Source of the DNA: Sulfitobacter faviae
GTDB lineage: Bacteria; Pseudomonadota; Alphaproteobacteria; Rhodobacterales; Rhodobacteraceae
Assembly (NCBI RefSeq): GCF_029870955.1
Contig: NZ_PGFQ01000001.1
Span: forward strand, 1,426,001-1,490,000
DNA: 64,000 nucleotides
Direction: 5' to 3'
A program made the position numbers and the translations under genes. Below the pieces are notes generated by a model. The model saw nothing but the letters and a program-made list of their open reading frames with translations. It was not told the DNA's origin and made no database searches. This document shows, in pieces, positions 9,384-16,554 of this stretch (position 1 is its first letter; each line of letters starts with the position of its first letter).

Positions 9384-9755
9384 ATGTCGATCTTGATCTA
9401 CGAACCGGACCCATTGGTCTGTTCAGACATAAATGAAACGCTTTCTGCCGCGTTTCCGCAATCTCAAATTGAAGTATTGGAAAGCTTTGATCTCAACGCC
9501 TTGGTGGACAACGTCAACGACACGGAATTCGCGGTCCTGTCGCTGCGGCGCGAACAGTTGCATCAGCATCTGTCGGAACTGTCGAACTTGCAGGAGTGGT
9601 TTCCGATCATCTGCATCATGAACGATACGCCACGGCTGGCAAAGGTAGGCGAGCGGCTGAAATTCATCACCCGCCCGTTTTCCAGCAGCAACCTGCTGGC
9701 GGCTGTTAACGGCGCGCTTTCTGACCCGCGGTTATGCCAGCCAGAAATGCCATGA
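9384..9755 (+). CDS. Stand-alone degenerate receiver-like protein
   Basis: A 123-residue protein. The ATG at 9384 is preceded by GGGGGAAG, which sets the start. It has the alternating hydrophobic pattern of a CheY-like domain: ILIYEPDPLVCSDI at the N-terminus (in place of the acidic pair), AVLSLRRE where the phosphoacceptor Asp should be (Ser instead), and FITRPFSSSNLL where KP is expected (Arg-Pro). The key residues are therefore missing and phosphorylation is unlikely. I assign the fold by pattern only. Its last 50 bases overlap the convergent gene at 9706. Confidence 0.6.
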   Translation: MSILIYEPDPLVCSDINETLSAAFPQSQIEVLESFDLNALVDNVNDTEFAVLSLRREQLHQHLSELSNLQEWFPIICIMNDTPRLAKVGERLKFITRPFSSSNLLAAVNGALSDPRLCQPEMP

Positions 9756-10056
9756 CCAGGTTCTTCAGGCCATCCTGATCGGAGGCGGCGGGATCTTCTT
9801 GCCGGGACGGCTGCGCAGCGGCCGCACCGTCTGATCCGGCGATGGCGAGCAAGAGAAAGCCCATCCCGAAATAGACAGCGCCGAGGATCAGCGCGGCGGT
9901 GAGCGCTGTGGTGACGGTGATGAGGTAAAGCCATGCCGCCAGCGTCAGAAACAGCAGGCCGATCAGCAGAAAAAGCGCGGCCCCGGCGCTGAGCATGGCG
10001 GTACGCAGCGCCCGTCGCAGGGAGCCGCGCAGATGTTGCATCACCGAAGACAGCAT
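9706..10056 (-). CDS. Phage-holin-3_6/YqjE-like membrane protein
   Basis: A 116-residue protein with two adjacent hydrophobic segments (about residues 22-45 and 50-75) separated by a short turn, then a polar, Asp/Gln-rich tail. It lies immediately downstream of a DUF883/YqjD-like gene, reproducing the yqjD-yqjE arrangement, so despite the family name it is probably an envelope protein and not a lysis protein. It overlaps the convergent gene at 9384-9755 by 50 bases. Confidence 0.65.
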   Translation of the reverse strand: MLSSVMQHLRGSLRRALRTAMLSAGAALFLLIGLLFLTLAAWLYLITVTTALTAALILGAVYFGMGFLLLAIAGSDGAAAAQPSRQEDPAASDQDGLKNLVMAFLAGITAGQKARR

Positions 10057-10362
10057 TTAGCGGCGGGCCGTCACAAGACCGACGAGGAAACCGATGCCTG
10101 CGGCAATCCCCAAAGCGGTTCCGGGCTGGGCCTTGAGGAATTCCTCGGCCTGTTGCTGAACTTCCATCGCCTTGAGGCGCCCCGTATCGGCGAAATCATT
10201 CGCCGCGTTGCGAGCATTGTCGCGCATCTCTTCCGACTTGGCCTTGCCATAGTCGCCCAGGGTTTCGGTCAGCGATGCGATGTCTTTTTTGAGAAGTGCG
10301 ATCTGATCCGAAAGATCGTCAATCGTCACCTCTTTTGCGGCAGCGGTTGTGGTCTTGGCCAT
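10057..10362 (-). CDS. DUF883 (ElaB/YqjD-like) membrane-anchored protein
   Basis: A 101-residue protein: Ala/Thr-rich N-terminus, a long amphipathic helical region (about residues 14-75) and a C-terminal membrane anchor ALGIAAGIGFLVGLV followed by TARR. ElaB/YqjD proteins are inner-membrane, ribosome-associated stationary-phase proteins in E. coli; the same role here is inference. The stop adjoins the start of the next gene, so they are likely cotranscribed. AGGAGG lies just upstream, and a possible EcfG promoter at 10398-10423. Confidence 0.8.
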   Translation of the reverse strand: MAKTTTAAAKEVTIDDLSDQIALLKKDIASLTETLGDYGKAKSEEMRDNARNAANDFADTGRLKAMEVQQQAEEFLKAQPGTALGIAAGIGFLVGLVTARR

Positions 10363-10397
10363 GCGGACCTCCTGAATGTTTGGGTGATGTTAGGCGG

Positions 10398-10423
10398 CAC
10401 GCGCTTATAATGCAAAAGGTTCC
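10398..10423 (-). promoter_or_regulatory. Possible EcfG-type promoter of the DUF883 gene
   Basis: On the minus strand GGAAC (10423-10419), a 17-base spacer, then CGTG (10401-10398), one mismatch from CGTT. The -10 element is 36 bases before the ATG at 10362. The GGAAC lies inside the 3' arm of the phyR terminator hairpin. Confidence 0.35.
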
Positions 10424-10449
10424 CGGCGCGACGTTGCGCGCGGGGAACC
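10414..10449 (-). terminator. Terminator of phyR
   Basis: Reading the minus strand after the phyR stop, a 13-bp stem with one mismatch (10449-10437 with 10430-10418) closes a 6-base loop and is followed by TTTT (10417-10414). The stem begins GGTTCCCC and ends GGGAACC. Confidence 0.75.
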
Positions 10450-10468
10450 CTGTTTTCGTGGCTCAGCT

Positions 10469-11278
10469 TCAGGCGTTGAGCGTTTCCGTGGAGGAAAAGA
10501 ACATCGCTTGCGACACGGCCGAGACGACCTGATCCACCGAATAGGGTTTGGAGATCAGGAAGGCAGGCTCGGGCTTGTCGCCGGTCAGCAAACGTTCGGG
10601 GAAGGCGGTGATGAAGATCACCGGACGCATGCCCAGCTCGTTCAGCAGGTCGTTCACTGCGTCGATGCCCGAAGAGTTGTCGGCCAGCTGGATATCGGCG
10701 AGGATCAGGTCCGGCACATCGGCCTTGCCCAGTTTCACCGCCTCTTCACGGGTGCGGGCGATGCCGGTCACCCGGTGGCCCATCTCGGCCACGATAGATT
10801 CAATGTCCATCGCTATGATGGCTTCGTCCTCGATGATCATCACCGAACCCGAGGTGCTGTCGGCCATTTCGCGATGGGCGATCTGGATCAACTCACCCGC
10901 TTCGGCCTCATCCACACCGATGATCTTGGCGATTTCCCCGTGAGAGAAGCCTTCGATCGTGTGCAGCAAAAGCGCTTCACGGCTGTTGTTCGTGAGGCTG
11001 GAAAGATGGCGCTGTGCCTTGGCCCGTGGGCCGCTTTCGCCCTCTTCCACCGGGGCGCCTGCGCTGGCCCAAATACCGTACAAAACCTTGAAAAGACCCG
11101 TCTTTGTATCTACTCCATCGAGCACCGAGCGATCAACCAAGATGGCTTCGAGGGCTGCCGCGGCAAAGGTGTCGCCACTGGTCTGGCTGCCTGTCATCGC
11201 CCGCGCGAACCGGCGAAGGTAGGGGATGTTGGCTCCCAGTTCATCGCTGATGCTGGTCTTTTGTGTCGCATCGTTCAT
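10469..11278 (-). CDS. phyR: PhyR, general stress response regulator (anti-anti-sigma factor)
   Basis: A 269-residue two-domain protein. Residues 1-140 are an EcfG sigma-like domain (PYLRRFARAMTGSQ; REALLLHTIEGFSHGEIAKIIGV). Residues 145-265 are a receiver with acidic pair IEDE, phosphoacceptor Asp195 in ILADIQLAD, and ISKPYS. In the known mechanism, phosphorylated PhyR uses its sigma-like domain to bind NepR and free EcfG. It is divergent from nepR-ecfG across a palindromic promoter region and close to the sensor kinase gene at 12102, so the complete module is here. Confidence 0.96.
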   Translation of the reverse strand: MNDATQKTSISDELGANIPYLRRFARAMTGSQTSGDTFAAAALEAILVDRSVLDGVDTKTGLFKVLYGIWASAGAPVEEGESGPRAKAQRHLSSLTNNSREALLLHTIEGFSHGEIAKIIGVDEAEAGELIQIAHREMADSTSGSVMIIEDEAIIAMDIESIVAEMGHRVTGIARTREEAVKLGKADVPDLILADIQLADNSSGIDAVNDLLNELGMRPVIFITAFPERLLTGDKPEPAFLISKPYSVDQVVSAVSQAMFFSSTETLNA

Positions 11279-11303
11279 CTAGTCGAATCCTTTTTACTTT
11301 TCT

Positions 11304-11338
11304 TGGAACCAAACACGTCGACATTGTGTTTGGTTCCA
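11304..11338. promoter_or_regulatory. Palindromic divergent EcfG-type promoters of phyR and nepR-ecfG
   Basis: TGGAACCAAACAC (11304-11316) and its exact reverse complement (11326-11338) flank a 9-base spacer. On each strand this gives GGAAC-N17-TGTT: plus strand 11305-11309 and 11327-11330, minus strand 11337-11333 and 11315-11312. Both sets fit the EcfG consensus, so the two promoters overlap completely and face apart, implying that EcfG autoregulates both sides. Confidence 0.75.
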
Positions 11339-11371
11339 GTATGCATGCATAATTATTCAAACGAGACGACG

Positions 11372-11542
11372 ATGCCAGAGGTGATGTTAGTGAATTCAGG
11401 AAACAAGGACGAGCGCGAGCGCGTCATCGACGACAACCTCAAACGGGTCTTCGATGAGACGCTCGAAGAAGGCATCCCTGATCGTTTCAAGGATCTGCTT
11501 CAGAAGTTGAAGGAACAGGATTCAGAAAAAGGAACGTCATGA
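11372..11542 (+). CDS. nepR: NepR, anti-sigma factor of the general stress response
   Basis: A 56-residue protein with the NepR core IDDNLKRVFDETLEEGIPDRFKDLLQKL (two short helices joined by a loop) at about residues 19-46. It sequesters EcfG until PhyR is phosphorylated. The stop overlaps the ecfG start (ATGA, 11539-11542), implying translational coupling that keeps sigma and anti-sigma levels matched. The ATG at 11372 is the first plausible start after the palindromic promoter; ATG 11384 is also possible because the core begins later. Confidence 0.93.
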   Translation: MPEVMLVNSGNKDERERVIDDNLKRVFDETLEEGIPDRFKDLLQKLKEQDSEKGTS

Positions 11543-12099
11543 TGACCCGTCCCGATCCGCGCGACGAGCTGGTAGAACATCTGCCGGCCATGCGGGCCTT
11601 TGCCATCAGCCTGACACGCAATGGTGCCACGGCAGACGACATGGTGCAGGACACCTTGGTCAAGGCGTGGACCAACATCGAAAAGTTCCAAGAAGGCACA
11701 AATATGCGTGCTTGGCTCTTCACGATCCTGCGTAACACCTACTATTCCTCGCGCCGCAAGGCGAAGCGCGAAGTCTCGGATGTGGATGGCGTGCTGACCG
11801 ATGGGCTGGCCGAAAAGCCCGCGCACGATGGCCACATGCAGATGACCGACTTCCGCAAAGCGCTGGCCCTTTTGAAGGACGAACAACGCGAAGCGCTGCT
11901 TCTTGTCGGAGCCTCCGGTTTCTCTTACGAAGAGGCTGCGGAAATGTGTGGTGTCGCTGTTGGCACCATCAAAAGCCGCACCAACCGGGCGCGCGCCCGC
12001 CTTGCCGAACTGCTGGGTCACCATGACGACGAGTCGCTTGAAATGACCGATGACGCAACAATGTCTGTCCTATCCGCATCTAAAGTTTCCTCTTTTTAA
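11539..12099 (+). CDS. ecfG: EcfG, general stress ECF sigma factor
   Basis: A 186-residue sigma factor. Region 2 has MRAFAISLTRNGATADDMVQDTLVKAW and RAWLFTILRNTYYS (about residues 17-75). Region 4 has LKDEQREALLLVGASGFSYEEAAEM, then a recognition helix and GTIKSRTNRARARL (about residues 110-165). Together with the neighbouring phyR and nepR this fixes it as the EcfG group. It should direct transcription from the GGAAC-type sites listed in this window. Confidence 0.95.
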   Translation: MMTRPDPRDELVEHLPAMRAFAISLTRNGATADDMVQDTLVKAWTNIEKFQEGTNMRAWLFTILRNTYYSSRRKAKREVSDVDGVLTDGLAEKPAHDGHMQMTDFRKALALLKDEQREALLLVGASGFSYEEAAEMCGVAVGTIKSRTNRARARLAELLGHHDDESLEMTDDATMSVLSASKVSSF

Positions 12100-12101
12100 A
12101 T

Positions 12102-13826
12102 ATGACATCTGGCTTCTTCAGCGGTGATCTGATGCGTGGGCTGACGATCCGTATCCTGCTGTTTCTGTCTCTCGCGCTTTTGCCCATCGGGCTGATCGCG
12201 GTTGTACAGACACGGCAGATCGCGGATCAGAGTCGCCAAAGCGCGGAGCTATCGCTGATCGCCGTGACGGAACAAGCCTCCGCGGCGGAACGCCGGGTGA
12301 TCCAAGAGGCTTTTGGCGCGGCCGAAGCGCTCACCGCCATTGTGCGGCTCAGGCGGGAAGATCCCGAGGAATGCACGGCCTTCCTTAGGGAATACAAACA
12401 GGCGTCAGACATCTATTCGCTTGTGGGTTTCATCGGGCTAGACGGACAAATGACCTGCTCCTCCACGGGGCAGGATCATGACTTTTCGCAGGATGAGAAT
12501 TTCCAGACCCTGCTGGAAAACCCGGTCCGCCGCGCGATGCCAGTGTTGCAGGGAGCGGTCAGCAACCAAGTGGTGACGCTGATCAACGCGCCGGTCTACG
12601 AAGAGCGCGAGTTGATCGGCTTCATGGCACTTAGCATCCCCGAGGATGCGATCAACGCGATCCGCGAGCCCAAGAGCAAACACAGAAGCGTCGCGATGAT
12701 GACCCTCAATAAGATGGGTCATATTCTTACCACCGAAAACGGGCTAGAGGTGGCCAAGACAGAATATCCCAGCGATGTCGCCCTGTCGCTCTTGACCACC
12801 AAAGAGCCCAATGTCTTTCTTTCGCAAAATTCCGACGGCCAAGAACGCGCCTATGTGATCGTGCCGATCGTGCCCGACACGGTCTTCGCGCTTAGCGTTT
12901 GGCCCAGCAACACCCCGTTTTTGGACACCGGCGTTTCGACCCGCCTCAGCGCGCTTTTGCCCATCGTCATGTGGCTGGCGAGCCTTATCGTGGCCTTCTG
13001 GGCGCTGAACCGTCTGGCGATCAACCATATCCGCAAGCTCGGGCGGCAGATGCGGCGCTTCGCGCTGAACCGTACCCTGCCGCGTGGGACACTCGGCCCC
13101 TCGGTTCCCACCGAATTGGTCGAGATGGAGGCTGCTTTTGTCGGCATGGCGGAATCCATCCTACGGGACGAGGCGACGCTGGAAGACAGCCTTCGGCAGA
13201 AAAATATCCTGCTGAAAGAGGTGCACCACCGGGTCAAAAACAACCTGCAACTGATCTCTTCGATCATGAACATGCAAATCCGGCAGGCCAAAAGCGAAGA
13301 TGCGCGTTTCGTGTTGCGCCGGTTGCAAGACCGTATCCTCAGCCTCGCCACGGTGCATAAGAACCTCTATCAGAATGATGATCTGGTCCGTGTCAACGCC
13401 AGTGAGTTGTTGACCGAGATCGTGGGCCAGATGCTCTCCGTCGGCCTGGCTTCCGGGTCTGGCGTGAAGGTGGAACAATCCTTTGAGCCGATCAAGATCG
13501 ACGCCGACGATGCCGCGCCGCTGACCCTGCTGGTCTCTGAGGCGCTGACCAATGCGCTTAAATACGTCTCGACGGTCGAACATGGCAAAGGCTTCATTTC
13601 GCTCAAACTGATCCAAACCGGACCAGAGCAGGCGATGCTCGAAGTGCGCAACACCATCGGCAACCCCGAAGAGGTGAAGTCCGGCACCGGGCTAGGCTCG
13701 CGTCTAATCCTCGCCTTTACCCGCCAGTTGAACGGCCAGGTCGAGGTCGAAACCAACGACGACATCTATCAGATCAGGGTGAACTTTCACGTCCCGACGG
13801 ACAGTAAAATGATCTACGATTACTGA
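12102..13826 (+). CDS. Membrane-bound HisKA_2-type sensor histidine kinase of the general stress locus
   Basis: A 574-residue kinase. A membrane segment at about residues 15-35, a periplasmic sensory region of about 240 residues (dCache-like by its size and position; one CTAF and one MTCSST cysteine), and a second membrane segment near residue 290 precede a cytoplasmic linker. The phosphoacceptor is His375 in LLKEVHHRVKNNLQLI, followed by a HATPase domain with EALTNALKY and GTGLGSRLI. The HHRVKNNLQ box marks the HisKA_2/HWE class known to phosphorylate PhyR (PhyK-like). It begins three bases after ecfG and is probably cotranscribed. The signal is unknown. Confidence 0.88.
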   Translation: MTSGFFSGDLMRGLTIRILLFLSLALLPIGLIAVVQTRQIADQSRQSAELSLIAVTEQASAAERRVIQEAFGAAEALTAIVRLRREDPEECTAFLREYKQASDIYSLVGFIGLDGQMTCSSTGQDHDFSQDENFQTLLENPVRRAMPVLQGAVSNQVVTLINAPVYEERELIGFMALSIPEDAINAIREPKSKHRSVAMMTLNKMGHILTTENGLEVAKTEYPSDVALSLLTTKEPNVFLSQNSDGQERAYVIVPIVPDTVFALSVWPSNTPFLDTGVSTRLSALLPIVMWLASLIVAFWALNRLAINHIRKLGRQMRRFALNRTLPRGTLGPSVPTELVEMEAAFVGMAESILRDEATLEDSLRQKNILLKEVHHRVKNNLQLISSIMNMQIRQAKSEDARFVLRRLQDRILSLATVHKNLYQNDDLVRVNASELLTEIVGQMLSVGLASGSGVKVEQSFEPIKIDADDAAPLTLLVSEALTNALKYVSTVEHGKGFISLKLIQTGPEQAMLEVRNTIGNPEEVKSGTGLGSRLILAFTRQLNGQVEVETNDDIYQIRVNFHVPTDSKMIYDY

Positions 13827-13903
13827 GGCCCCAAAGCCCCAATGGAATCTGGCCCGAAACGTGGCGGACCGATCACAGACTCGTCATAGGCGAAAAATTT
13901 GTC

Positions 13904-13928
13904 GGAACCCTTTGGCCTGCGCGCGGTT
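13904..13928 (+). promoter_or_regulatory. Candidate EcfG promoter of the small membrane protein gene
   Basis: GGAAC (13904-13908), a 16-base spacer and GGTT (13925-13928), 38 bases before the ATG at 13966. It has one mismatch in the -10 compared with CGTT. Confidence 0.45.
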
Positions 13929-13965
13929 GAGCACCTGAAACGCAGTGCTAAAAAGGAACACGGAG

Positions 13966-14133
13966 ATGACCACGGAGCTTTTTCTCGGCGGTCTGACCAT
14001 CCTGACCTTAGCGGCGGTCATCATCTTTGCCCTCACCACGGGCCGAAGGGAACTTCACCCGGATGAGGACCGCGCCGGGCGCGAAAAACAGCAACCGGAG
14101 ACCCAAAGGTCGAACTACCGGTCAGACTACTAA
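13966..14133 (+). CDS. Small single-pass membrane protein
   Basis: A 55-residue protein with AAGGA eight bases before the ATG. Residues 5-28 (LFLGGLTILTLAAVIIFALTTG) form one membrane segment; the rest is a charged, Glu/Arg/Gln-rich tail. It resembles no family I can name. The EcfG-type site upstream and a strong terminator just downstream make it a monocistronic unit of the stress locus. Confidence 0.6.
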   Translation: MTTELFLGGLTILTLAAVIIFALTTGRRELHPDEDRAGREKQQPETQRSNYRSDY

Positions 14134-14148
14134 GACCTGACACCCCCT

Positions 14149-14188
14149 ATCGACCGCCCCGAGCAGAATGCTCGGGGCGGTCGATATT
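14149..14188. terminator. Bidirectional terminator between converging genes
   Basis: A perfect 16-bp stem (14149-14164 with 14170-14185) closes loop AGAAT and is followed by an AT-rich stretch. It separates the small membrane protein gene from the converging XRE-cupin gene ending at 14204. Confidence 0.8.
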
Positions 14189-14203
14189 TATGGGGCACCT
14201 TTT

Positions 14204-14791
14204 CTAGAAACTGGGCGGGGTACAGGCGCTGACGATCTCACAACTCTCGGACCCGGTGTTGCGGAACCGATGCGGCAGGCGGCTGTCGAACAGATATCCA
14301 TCCCCGGCATGAAGCAGGCTGACCGCGCAATCCACCGTCACTTCGATGCTCCCGCGCACCACGACCCCGGCCTCTTCGCCCTCATGGCTCAGAAACTCAG
14401 GTCCGGTATCTGCGCCGGGCTCATAGGTTTCATGCAACACCTGAAGCGCGTGATGCGCGGCACTGCCCAACTGGCGCAGGGACACGCCGCCCTGATGGCT
14501 TGGCGAGATTTCGGTCAACTCCTCCGCGCGGTAGAAGACTTTGGCGCTGTCGTCTTCTTCCAAAATCGCAAAAAACTCGGCCATGCTGATGGGAATCGCG
14601 TCCAACAGGCTTTTGAGCGAGGCTACCGAGGGGCTGGTTCGGTTCTTTTCGATCAGCGATATCGTGCCATTGGTCAGCCCGGCCTTGGCCGCAAGCTCCC
14701 GTTGGGAGAGCCCATGTTTCTTGCGGATCGCTCTGAGTTTATCGCCGACGTTCAATGGCTTGTCCTTTGTAGGCCCCCGCGCCGCCGCCAC
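14204..14791 (-). CDS. XRE-family regulator with C-terminal cupin domain
   Basis: A 195-residue regulator. Residues 15-70 form a helix-turn-helix (LRAIRKKHGLSQRELAAKAGLTNGTISLIEK). Residues 115-190 form a cupin_2 sensor domain (FLSHEGEEAGVVVRGSIEVTV; DGYLFDSRLPHRFRN). This PuuR-like design often controls polyamine, GABA or amino-acid catabolism. It is divergent from the GABA aminotransferase gene and very likely regulates it through the AT-rich region 14845-14900. Confidence 0.85.
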   Translation of the reverse strand: MAAARGPTKDKPLNVGDKLRAIRKKHGLSQRELAAKAGLTNGTISLIEKNRTSPSVASLKSLLDAIPISMAEFFAILEEDDSAKVFYRAEELTEISPSHQGGVSLRQLGSAAHHALQVLHETYEPGADTGPEFLSHEGEEAGVVVRGSIEVTVDCAVSLLHAGDGYLFDSRLPHRFRNTGSESCEIVSACTPPSF

Positions 14792-14853
14792 GGGGCACGG
14801 CCTTGGGTCAACCGGGGGTCACGGGAATTGTTAGATAGAGGCTGCGATCGCGA

Positions 14854-14893
14854 TTGACAATTATATTAAACGGAATATGGATTTTTTAAACGA
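14854..14893 (+). promoter_or_regulatory. AT-rich promoter/operator region upstream of gabT
   Basis: TTGACA at 14854-14859 matches a sigma70 -35 element; TATGGA sixteen bases later is a weak -10. TTAAACG occurs twice (14867-14873 and 14887-14893), 20 bases apart. This is a plausible site for the divergent XRE-cupin regulator, but the pairing is inference. Confidence 0.35.
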
Positions 14894-14935
14894 CACGTCA
14901 CTGCCCCCTCTCTTTCGCAATAAGGTATCTGTTCC

Positions 14936-16334
14936 ATGCCCAGCACCGTCAAGAAATCACCCCGGAAATCCGCGGCCAAGGCCAAAGCCGCGCCGCAGAT
15001 CTCCGTGGTCGAGACCAACCCGCGACCCAGCCCGACGGTCAGACCAACGCCGATCTCATCGCGCGCCGCGATGCCGCCGTGCCGCGCGGCGTCGCCTCCG
15101 CCGCGCCGATCTACGCGAAATATGCCGAGAACGCCGAGCTGTGGGACGTGGAAGGCAACCGCTACATCGACTTCGTCGGCGGCATTGGCGTGCTGAACAC
15201 CGGGCACCGTCACCCCAAGGTGGTCGAGGCCGCCAAGGCGCAGGAAGATCACTACACCCACACCAGCTTTCAGGTCGTGCCCTATGGGCCTTACGTCGAC
15301 CTGGCCGAGAAGCTGAACGCGCTCGCCCCCGGTGACGCGCCCAAGAAGACGCTGCTGGTCACCACTGGTGCCGAAGCCGTCGAGAACGCGGTGAAAATCG
15401 CCCGCGCTGCCACCGGCCGCCCCGGCGTCATCGCCTTTACCGGCGGCTATCATGGCCGCACCCTGCTGACGCTTGGCATGACCGGCAAGGTCACGCCCTA
15501 TAAGAAAGATGTCGGCCCCTTCCCGCGGATGTCTTCCGCGCGCCTTTCCCTTCTGTGCGCGACGGGATCACCGTGCAGGACGCGCTGACCGGGCTGAAAA
15601 ACCTCTTCCTCACCGATGCCCAGCCCGAACGTGTCGCCGCGATCATCATCGAACCGGTCCTTGGCGAAGGCGGCTACACCCCCGTGCCTTTCGAGATGAT
15701 GCAAGAGCTGCGCGCGATCTGTGACCAGCATGGCATTCTCCTGATCGCTGACGAGGTGCAGGCGGGCTTTGGCCGCACCGGCACATGGTTCGCGATCGAG
15801 CATTCCGGCGTGGTGCCAGACCTGATCACCGTGGCGAAATCCATGGCAGGTGGCTATCCGCTGGCCGGTGTCATTGGCCGCGCCGATGTGATGGACGCGA
15901 TGGCCCCCGGCGGCTTGGGCGGCACCTATGGCGGCAACCCTGTGGCCTGCGCTGCGGCACTGGCAGCCATCGAGGCGATCGAAGACGAAGGTCTGCTGGC
16001 CCGTTCGACCGCGATGGGCGACACGCTCAAAGCCCGCTTTGCCGAGATTGGCGAGCGTTCCGCGCCCTTCCGGTTCTGGGACATCCGCGGCCTTGGCGCC
16101 ATGGTCGCCGTTGAATTCGTGACCGACTTCGACAGCGCCAAGCCCGATGCCGACTTCACCAAACGCGTCATCGCCCATGCGCTGAAGCGCGGCCTGCTGC
16201 TGCTGAGCTGTGGCATGTATGGCAACGCCGTGCGCGTGATGGTCCCGCTGACAGCTTCCGACGCCATCGTCGAAGAAGGGCTCGCTATCTTCGAAGAGGC
16301 CGTCGCCGCCGCTGTCGCCGAAGAGCAGAAGTAA
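14936..16334 (+). CDS. gabT: 4-aminobutyrate aminotransferase, frameshifted
   Basis: PLP-dependent class III aminotransferase converting GABA and 2-oxoglutarate to succinate semialdehyde and glutamate, about 466 residues when repaired. Motifs: AVPRGVASAAPIYAKYAENAE, GIGVLNTGHRHPKVVEA, TTGAEAVENAVKIARAAT, ADEVQAGFGRTG, and AKSMAGGYPLAGV with the PLP lysine. The N-terminus carries an unusual Lys/Ala-rich extension of about 35 residues compared with E. coli GabT. One C is missing at 15031-15033 and one at 15522-15524; both repairs restore family sequence (SPDGQTNADLIARR, PFPADVFRAPFP). The divergent XRE-cupin gene is the likely regulator. Confidence 0.9.
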
Positions 16335-16360
16335 ACCAAGCGGTCACACCGGACGGATCC

Positions 16361-16391
16361 GGCGCGCGGGGCAATCTGCGCGCCCATTTTT
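16361..16391 (+). terminator. Terminator after gabT
   Basis: GGCGCGC (16361-16367) pairs with GCGCGCC (16378-16384) and is followed by CATTTTTAT. Confidence 0.7.
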
Positions 16392-16532
16392 ATGGCGTGC
16401 CTCCGGCGGGGGCATCCTGTCCCACCTCGGCCCTTGGCATCCGCCGAGCAAGCGCGCAAACTCCGCCCGAAATCAACGCCGGAGTGACGATGCCCTTGTT
16501 AGCCCCCTGCCCCATGTGCACCCTTGCGGGGA

Positions 16533-16548
16533 TGTTTCACGTGAAGAG
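16533..16548. promoter_or_regulatory. parS-like palindromic site upstream of the P1 peptidase gene
   Basis: TGTTTCACGTGAAGAG matches the ParB-binding consensus TGTTTCACGTGAAACA at 13 of 16 positions, with a perfect central 10-bp palindrome TTCACGTGAA. The mismatches are all in the last three bases. No parA or parB gene is in the window. Confidence 0.35.
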
Positions 16549-16554
16549 CCTGCC

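Noticed and set aside
9706..10056. Prophage lysis holin
   Set aside because: No phage genes are around, and the arrangement with a DUF883 gene matches the chromosomal yqjD-yqjE pair.
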